A stretch of 19,797 nt of DNA from the NCBI GenBank assembly GCA_937942965.1, contig CALDGN010000389.1:1-19797 (forward strand), written 5' to 3'. This stretch comes from an uncultured Acidimicrobiales bacterium. Its GTDB lineage: Bacteria; Actinomycetota; Acidimicrobiia; Acidimicrobiales; UBA10347. Shown piece by piece: positions 15,091 through 19,797 of the stretch (positions are counted from its first letter, which is position 1; every line of letters starts with the position of its first letter). Both the position numbers and the translations under genes were made by a program. Below the pieces are notes generated by a model. The model ran no database searches. It saw only the letters and a list, made by a program, of their open reading frames with translations, and had not been told where the DNA came from.

Positions 15091-16538
15091 CAGTAGGCCT
15101 CGCGGAATCGGCGGACGATTGCATCGGAGAAGACGTTGAGGATCAGGGTGATCAGGAACAACATCGCCCCAAGGAAGTAGAGGCTCTGGAACGCAATTCC
15201 GGAGCCCGCAACCTGGTCGGTACCTGCCCCCAGACTCGCCATAGCAGCAGTGATCGTCTGGCCGTCTTCGGTCGGGTTCAGCTCGAACAGGGTGCCGCCC
15301 GAGCCACCGGCAGCGATTGCAACGACCATGGTCTCGCCGATCGCACGAGAGATCCCGACAATGAAGGCAGCGGAGATACCGGACAGCGCCGCAGGAAACA
15401 CAACCCGCAACGCAACGGTGATCTTGCGGCTTCCCAGGCCGTACGCCGCCTGACGCAGCTCCATCGGAACAGCCCGGAGTGCGTCCTCGGAGATCGAGGC
15501 GACGAGCGGAATGGTCAAAATGCCGACGCCGATGCCGGCCGCCAGCACCGAGAAGCTCCCGATGTCATCGAAAAACAGCGTCAGCACGCTGGGGCTAATG
15601 AAGAAGATGGCGAACATGCCAATCACCACGGACGGGACCGAGGCAAGCGTCTCGATGACCGGCTTGACGATGCGGCGCACCTTGGGCTTGGCGTACTCGC
15701 TGAGATAGATCGCGGCGCCGAGTCCAACCGGACCGGCAATCACCATTGCGATGCCAGTCACCCACAGAGTCCCGACGAGCAACGTGGGAATGTCATAGAA
15801 GTTGCGTCGTGGGAACCAGCCACGGCGATCGCCCTCGACGTTGAGCAAGCTCCAGCTGAAATCGTCGTCGGTGATGAAGGTGAAGGCTTCAGAAGCCACG
15901 ACCCAGACGATGAGCAGGCTGACGATGATGGCGCCCCATCCAGCGAATTGCAGCATCCGAGCGGCTCGCTGGTTTTGGCGCTGCCGTAGGCCGTCGACGC
16001 GCAGGTCGCTCAGGCGCAGCGGACCGGTCGACTCGGTGGCCTCGCTTCCGTAGCTCTCGACCATCGTTGTGCCAGCGATGAGATCCCATGGAGCGCGGCC
16101 TCGCTCCATGAACGCCACCGACGCTGCAGCCGCAGCGAACATTGCGATCCAAACGATCTGATTGTTCGCAAAGACAAGGATCGGCAGCGCGTAGAGGACT
16201 GTGCCTCGAGCGACGGTTCGCAGGACCATACGACCAAAGCTTGCAGCGACGTTCGACTCGTCGACGACGGCCAACTGCACGAACGCCGCTGACGGAGTCG
16301 TGCTCCGCCGGAACGCATTCAGGCTCCACAGCGCATAGATGACCAACCCGATCAACCAGTTCGACGGTCCGGGAAAACCGCCTGCATAGAACTCGACGAT
16401 CGCCACCAGCATCGTGATGAAGCAATAGAGGGCAATTTCGAGGGCTGCATTCCAACCTCGTCGGCTGAGCGATGGTATTGCCATCGCGCCGGGGGCTGGA
16501 GCAGACCGCTTCAGTTCAACTTCGAGTTCGGGACTCAA
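15090..16538 (-). CDS. pstC: Phosphate ABC transporter permease PstC with N-terminal RDD-like domain
   Basis: A 482-residue protein, well above the usual 300-340 of PstC. Residues about 198-482 are a normal PstC: GLGAAIYLSEYA (272-283), ETLASVPSVVIGMFA (296-310), EAA loop EDALRAVPMELRQAAYGLGS (351-370) and SRAIGETMVVAIAAGG (397-412). The first about 165 residues form a separate membrane unit with spans near 33-53, 61-75 and 112-145. It ends in ERGRAPWDLIAGTTMVES, which resembles the C-terminal signature of RDD-family proteins. A charged linker (about 160-196) joins the two. The start is TTG at 16538 with GGAG 5 nt upstream; an ATG at residue 19 is an alternative that keeps the RDD part. It forms the permease with PstA; the role of the extra domain is unknown. 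Confidence 0.93.
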   Translation of the reverse strand: MSPELEVELKRSAPAPGAMAIPSLSRRGWNAALEIALYCFITMLVAIVEFYAGGFPGPSNWLIGLVIYALWSLNAFRRSTTPSAAFVQLAVVDESNVAASFGRMVLRTVARGTVLYALPILVFANNQIVWIAMFAAAAASVAFMERGRAPWDLIAGTTMVESYGSEATESTGPLRLSDLRVDGLRQRQNQRAARMLQFAGWGAIIVSLLIVWVVASEAFTFITDDDFSWSLLNVEGDRRGWFPRRNFYDIPTLLVGTLWVTGIAMVIAGPVGLGAAIYLSEYAKPKVRRIVKPVIETLASVPSVVIGMFAIFFISPSVLTLFFDDIGSFSVLAAGIGVGILTIPLVASISEDALRAVPMELRQAAYGLGSRKITVALRVVFPAALSGISAAFIVGISRAIGETMVVAIAAGGSGGTLFELNPTEDGQTITAAMASLGAGTDQVAGSGIAFQSLYFLGAMLFLITLILNVFSDAIVRRFREAY

Positions 16539-16564
16539 GAGTGCTCCGGGACTTCAGTGGGACA

Positions 16565-16579
16565 TGCTTCAGAGAAGCA
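16565..16579 (-). other. Short hairpin upstream of the pstC ribosome-binding site
   Basis: TGCTTC and GAAGCA form a perfect 6-bp stem with a 3-nt loop, 26 nt before the TTG start of pstC in the pstS-pstC gap. It has no T tract. It may shape the mRNA leader of pstC or protect the processed 5' end. Confidence 0.4.
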
Positions 16580-16642
16580 GGGCAGACGTATCGACACCCG
16601 AGCCCACCGTACTGGCGGACCCGGGTGGTCGATCGCGTTCGT

Positions 16643-16659
16643 CGGTCAGTGACTGACCG
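16643..16659 (-). other. Palindromic hairpin right after pstS stop codon
   Basis: CGGTCAGT-G-ACTGACCG is a perfect 17-bp palindrome (6-bp stem with 5-nt loop as RNA) starting 3 nt past the pstS stop codon. There is no T tract. Hairpins in this place commonly stabilise or partly terminate the binding-protein mRNA so that PstS is made in excess over the permease; that role here is inferred. Confidence 0.5.
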
Positions 16660-16662
16660 GAC

Positions 16663-17769
16663 TTACCACTGGATCCCAGTGGTGCGGTTCGCCCAGGTGT
16701 CTTGCACCTTGGCCTGGTCCTCGTCGGCGAGGTCGATGTAGCCCACTGCCGAGACCGAGGCAAGACCCTCGTCGCTCAGCATGTAGTCAACGAAGGCTTC
16801 AATCGCCGGGTCCGACTCGGCCATGCCTGCGTTCACGTAGGTGTACAGGAAGCGGGCGATCGGGAACTCAGCGGCGGCGATCGATTCAGGCGTCGGGGCA
16901 ACGCACTCGCCGTCGGCTTGCTGGGCGACACTCACCAGCTTGGCGTCGCCAGCGGCAGCGGCTTCGCTTGCGAAGGCATACCCAACCCAGCCGAGGCTGT
17001 ACTGGTTGCCCGAGATGCCTTCGATGATGATGTTGTCGTCAGGGCTCGAGTTGTAGTCCGGGCGAGTGTTCTCGAAGTACTCGCGAGCGTCGGTGTCCAG
17101 GCCGGTCTTGCCGTCAGCGACCCCGTGGATGACGATCTCGACGAACGAGTCGAAGGTGCCGGATTCTTCGCCGGGCGCATAGATGTCGAGGGGAGCGTCG
17201 GGGAGCTCGCCAGCGCTTGAGCCCATCTCAGCGAGAAGCGCATTGGCGTCAGACCAGTTATCGAAGCCAAGCGCATCGTCACTTGTGAGGGCATAGAGCT
17301 GATCGAAGCTCAAGCAGTCGATCGCATCGTTCTCGGCCGAGGTGATGACCGAGATGCCGTCGATCGCACGGCGGAGTTCGATGAACTCGATGCCGTTCGC
17401 CACGCACTCTTCAAGCTCGGAGTCCTTGTATTGGCGGCTGGCGTTACCGATCGGGATGTCGCCGGCACAGAACAGCTTGGCGCCATCGCCCGAACCGGGG
17501 CCCTCGACGGCGATCGCAACACCCGGGTTAGCGGCACCAAATTCTTCGGCTTGCTTGTTCACGATGGGGAACACCGTTGACGAACCTGATACGAGGAACT
17601 CGCCGGTCATGTTGCCATCGGCATCGACTGCGCCCGTTGTTGCGGCACCGGTATCGGAGCTTTCGGCATTGTCGCTGCTGTCGCTACCTGAACCACATGC
17701 GGTTGCGAGGAGCGCAACTGCAAGTACGAGAGCGAGCAAACGCCCCAGCATCGAACCTTCAGACTTCAT
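16663..17769 (-). CDS. pstS: Phosphate ABC transporter substrate-binding lipoprotein PstS
   Basis: A 368-residue extracytoplasmic phosphate-binding lipoprotein. The signal peptide (about 8-24) ends in the lipobox LATAC with Cys25 as the lipidated residue, followed by a Gly/Ser/Asp linker. Binding-site segments are SGSSTVFP (61-68), GPGSGDG (90-96), NASRQ (109-113) and APGEESGTFDSF (198-209), all typical of PstS. ATG at 17769 is set by GGAGG 9 nt upstream; a GTG at 17796 would leave that site inside the gene. It is the first gene of the pstSCAB-phoU unit, with a candidate Pho box about 95-113 nt upstream of the start. A 124-bp gap with hairpins separates it from pstC. Confidence 0.96.
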   Translation of the reverse strand: MKSEGSMLGRLLALVLAVALLATACGSGSDSSDNAESSDTGAATTGAVDADGNMTGEFLVSGSSTVFPIVNKQAEEFGAANPGVAIAVEGPGSGDGAKLFCAGDIPIGNASRQYKDSELEECVANGIEFIELRRAIDGISVITSAENDAIDCLSFDQLYALTSDDALGFDNWSDANALLAEMGSSAGELPDAPLDIYAPGEESGTFDSFVEIVIHGVADGKTGLDTDAREYFENTRPDYNSSPDDNIIIEGISGNQYSLGWVGYAFASEAAAAGDAKLVSVAQQADGECVAPTPESIAAAEFPIARFLYTYVNAGMAESDPAIEAFVDYMLSDEGLASVSAVGYIDLADEDQAKVQDTWANRTTGIQW

Positions 17770-17827
17770 CTTTTCTGTCCTCCACGGATCACACACGTTG
17801 GCGATGCCATTGCATCGGCCAATCGGA

Positions 17828-17833
17828 ACCGTA
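17828..17833 (-). promoter_or_regulatory. Possible -10 box of pstS
   Basis: TACGGT (TANNNT) on the minus strand, about 59 nt before the pstS ATG. It would place the Pho-box repeats at about -44 to -61 from the start of transcription, a usual activator position. Many such hexamers occur by chance, so this is tentative. Confidence 0.25.
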
Positions 17834-17864
17834 CGGACGCGATCCCAACGCTGCGGATCGCCAT

Positions 17865-17882
17865 GGTTAACGGCAGGTAAAC
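17865..17882 (-). promoter_or_regulatory. Candidate Pho box (RegX3/PhoP operator) upstream of pstS
   Basis: The minus strand reads GTTTACC-tgcc-GTTAACC: two 7-bp repeats with an 11-bp period. Each differs at one base from the GTTCACC-like core known in actinobacterial PhoP/RegX3 direct-repeat sites. It is the only such pair I noticed in an intergenic region, and it stands before pstS, the classic target. Confidence 0.5.
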
Positions 17883-18007
17883 GTCGCTCGTCGCTGCGCT
17901 CCTCGCTTACCGAGTTGCTCGCTGGCGCTCACAACATCGAGATAGACGTCGCTCGCCGCTGCGCTCCCCGCTTACTGAGTTGCTCGCTCGCGCTCACAAC
18001 ATCGAGA
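17881..18007. repeat. Tandem duplication of a 65-bp unit upstream of pstS
   Basis: Two head-to-tail copies begin at 17881 and 17946 with ACGTCGCTCG and end near CACAACATCGAGA. They differ at about four positions over the first 61 bases. They fill most of the gap between the Nudix gene and the pstS promoter, and the first copy abuts the candidate Pho box. No open reading frame of note uses them. Confidence 0.8.
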
Positions 18008-18040
18008 CCGGACAGATGGTGCCAGGCAGGTGGTCCAGGG

Positions 18041-18526
18041 CTAGAGGGGCGAGGTCGGGCCGGAGTTCGTGGGAACTGCAGCCGCAGCGGCCTCGCGGGC
18101 GATGCGCTTGCGGTCGGCCTTGATGTCCTTGGCGACAAGATGCGCTTCTACCAACAGTGCCTGATCGTGCACATAGGTCAGCAGGCTCATCGCCGACGAT
18201 CGCTTCAGCCACGTGACGGCATCGACCTCGTCGTTCTTGGCGAACTCGCCCGAAACGGCCTCCATCAACCAGTACTTGACTCGCTTCGGGTTGCCGTTGG
18301 GCGTCTGGTAGCTGACCGGGCTCAGCTTGGTCAGCACATTGCAGACCAGGCCCGTCTCTTCCTTGACCTCGCGCAACGCAGCATCGCGATGCTTCTCGCC
18401 GGCATCGAGCTTGCCCTTCGGGAAGCTCCAATCGTCATACGAAGGCCGGTGCACCACGAGATAGCGCGGCTTGCCTTTGGACAGGTCAACGACGACACCG
18501 CCAGCCGCCTGGATCAAATTGCTCAT
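18041..18526 (-). CDS. Nudix hydrolase, MutT-like
   Basis: A 161-residue cytosolic hydrolase of nucleoside diphosphate-linked substrates. The full Nudix box is present: G38-x5-E44-x7-R52-E53-V-K-E56-E57-T-G59-L60. It is preceded by WSFPKGKLDAGE, typical of MutT/Ap4A-type members. The substrate (oxidised dNTPs, diadenosine polyphosphates or inositol pyrophosphates) cannot be told from sequence. ATG at 18526 has GAGGAA about 4 nt upstream and lies 17 nt after ppk1. The ppk1-mutT1 neighbourhood is known from mycobacteria, but there MutT1 carries an added histidine-phosphatase domain, absent here. The C-terminus is an Ala-rich helix with a Ser/Pro tail. Confidence 0.9.
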   Translation of the reverse strand: MSNLIQAAGGVVVDLSKGKPRYLVVHRPSYDDWSFPKGKLDAGEKHRDAALREVKEETGLVCNVLTKLSPVSYQTPNGNPKRVKYWLMEAVSGEFAKNDEVDAVTWLKRSSAMSLLTYVHDQALLVEAHLVAKDIKADRKRIAREAAAAAVPTNSGPTSPL

Positions 18527-18543
18527 CAGGTTCCTCGCGGTGC

Positions 18544-19797
18544 TCAGCCGTGGAGCTGAACGTGCATCTCCATGGTGCCAGACGGGTCAGGGGGAACCCA
18601 GGATCCATCGCCTCGCAGTGACCACGCCCGGCGATCGTCGGCGAGGTTCACGTCGATGATCTCGGTCAGGCGCTGCGAAGTCATGGGGTCAGAGACCGGC
18701 ACCAACGCTTCGACACGTCGGTCAAGGTTCCGTCCCATCAAATCGGCAGAACCGATCAAGAGATGAGCAACGCCCTCGCCGTCACCGTTCGCAAAGCAAT
18801 ACGCACGGGCATGTTCCAGATACCGGCCCAGCACGCTGCGCACGGTGATCGTTTCGCTCAAACCCGCGACGCCAGGACGCAGACAGCACTGGCCGCGCAC
18901 GATCAGCTCGATACGAACCCCATGCTGCGAAGCCGCGTAGAGCGCCTCGATCATCTCGGGATCGACAAGCGAGTTCATCTTGAAACGGATGTGACCCTTG
19001 GACCCGAACCGGGCCTCGTTCGCAATGAGTTCCAGTAGCCGCGGCCGCATGTCCGCCGGGGCGACGACCAGCTCGTTGTAGTCGACGGGCACGTGGAAAC
19101 CGGTCAGGCTGTTGAACAGTGCGCTCAGGTCCTCGCCGTACTCCTGGTCGCTCGTGAACAGACCGAAGTCGGTGTAGAGATGCGCGGTGCGGGAGTTGTA
19201 GTTGCCGGTGCCGAAGTGGCAGTAGCGGCGCAGCGTGTCGGCCTCTCGACGCACGACGAGGCAGGTCTTGGTGTGCACCTTGAGGGCGATGAAGCCATAG
19301 GCCACGTGCACGCCCGCCTGCTCCAGGCGGCGGGCCCATTCGATGTTGTTGGCCTCGTCGAAGCGAGCCTTGAGCTCCACAACGACGACGACCTGCTTGC
19401 CAGCTTCGGCGGCACGAATCAGGGCCTCGACGATCGTGCTGTCGCCCGAGGTGCGGTACAGCGTGAGCTTGATCGCCTGGACGTCGGGATCGTCGGCTGC
19501 GGCCGTAATGAACGCCAGCACTGACTCATCGAACGAGTCGTAGGGGTGATGGACGAAGACGTCACGCTCACGGAGCACCGCGAACAGGTCGCCCGGAGAG
19601 TCGACGCCAACGAACTCTTCGGGACGGCGAGGCGCATAACGCTCGAGGAAGAAGTCGCTCCGATCGCCGGCGAAGTCGTCGATGTCGCAGTACGTGCCCA
19701 GGTCGTGGACGCCGTCGATCGCGAAGAACGTTTCCTGGTCGCAGTCGAGCTCTTCAGCGAGGATCGAACGCATCTCGATCGAGGCATCGGCACTGAT
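18544..19797 (-). CDS. ppk1: Polyphosphate kinase Ppk1 (C-terminal part, cut by window edge)
   Basis: Ppk1 reversibly transfers the gamma phosphate of ATP to polyphosphate. The last 417 codons are visible; the frame is open to the right edge, so the N-terminal part (typically about 280-300 residues) lies outside. Seen: HHPYDSFDESVLAFI, IKLTLYRTSGDSTIVEAL and VELKARFDEANNIEWARRLE. Then come ALKVHTKTCLV and RYCHFGTGNYNSRTAHLYTD, whose two histidines match the phosphorylated and second active-site His of E. coli Ppk1. GSADLMGRNLDRRVE near the end is also standard. The internal ATG at 19773 is not the true start. It is upstream of and same-strand with the Nudix and pst genes, linking polyphosphate storage with phosphate uptake. 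Confidence 0.96.
   Translation of the reverse strand: MSADASIEMRSILAEELDCDQETFFAIDGVHDLGTYCDIDDFAGDRSDFFLERYAPRRPEEFVGVDSPGDLFAVLRERDVFVHHPYDSFDESVLAFITAAADDPDVQAIKLTLYRTSGDSTIVEALIRAAEAGKQVVVVVELKARFDEANNIEWARRLEQAGVHVAYGFIALKVHTKTCLVVRREADTLRRYCHFGTGNYNSRTAHLYTDFGLFTSDQEYGEDLSALFNSLTGFHVPVDYNELVVAPADMRPRLLELIANEARFGSKGHIRFKMNSLVDPEMIEALYAASQHGVRIELIVRGQCCLRPGVAGLSETITVRSVLGRYLEHARAYCFANGDGEGVAHLLIGSADLMGRNLDRRVEALVPVSDPMTSQRLTEIIDVNLADDRRAWSLRGDGSWVPPDPSGTMEMHVQLHG

Overview
The window is high-GC DNA with frequent GTG starts, one TTG and one apparent CTG start, and several start codons that look leaderless. The gene content is actinobacterial: a SenX3-RegX3-type phosphate two-component pair, a zinc-protease-like DUF2342 protein, a cytoplasmic-N-terminus HtrA-like protein with a WRHPSE motif, and ppk1 next to a MutT-type Nudix gene. 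I infer a member of the Acidimicrobiia (Ilumatobacter-like). That placement comes from gene style and order, not from a marker gene. I see no mobile element, tRNA, rRNA or CRISPR array.

Layout. Left end, minus strand: moaE, a small single-span membrane protein and the 5' part of mreB form a tight unit running off the left edge. Plus strand: a membrane-anchored HtrA-like protein with a PDZ domain whose catalytic His and Ser look lost, then a terminator, then an 882-residue soluble hybrid histidine kinase (GAF-GAF-HisKA-HATPase-REC-REC). Minus strand: an NAD-binding SDR-type epimerase-like protein. Divergent from it on the plus strand is a DUF2342 zinc-metalloprotease-like protein.

From 7600 to the right edge every gene is on the minus strand. 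In transcription order they are ppk1 (5' end off the edge), a Nudix hydrolase, pstS, pstC, pstA, pstB, phoU, surE, a SenX3-like kinase, a RegX3-like regulator and an MFS transporter with a long proline-rich tail. This is a compact phosphate regulon: high-affinity uptake (PstSCAB), its brake (PhoU), the sensor/regulator pair, polyphosphate storage (Ppk1) and a nucleotide phosphatase (SurE). A pair of 11-bp-period GTTnACC repeats upstream of pstS is a plausible RegX3/PhoP-type operator. A 65-bp tandem duplication lies directly upstream of it.

Most notable points: PstC carries an extra N-terminal RDD-like membrane domain; the HtrA-like protein looks like a pseudoprotease; mreB seems to start at CTG; surE sits between phoU and the two-component genes; three genes share a -10-like TANNNT box 6-7 nt before the start codon with no Shine-Dalgarno. 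No gene-free stretch exceeds 300 bp. The longest, 17770-18040, holds the candidate Pho box and the tandem repeat.
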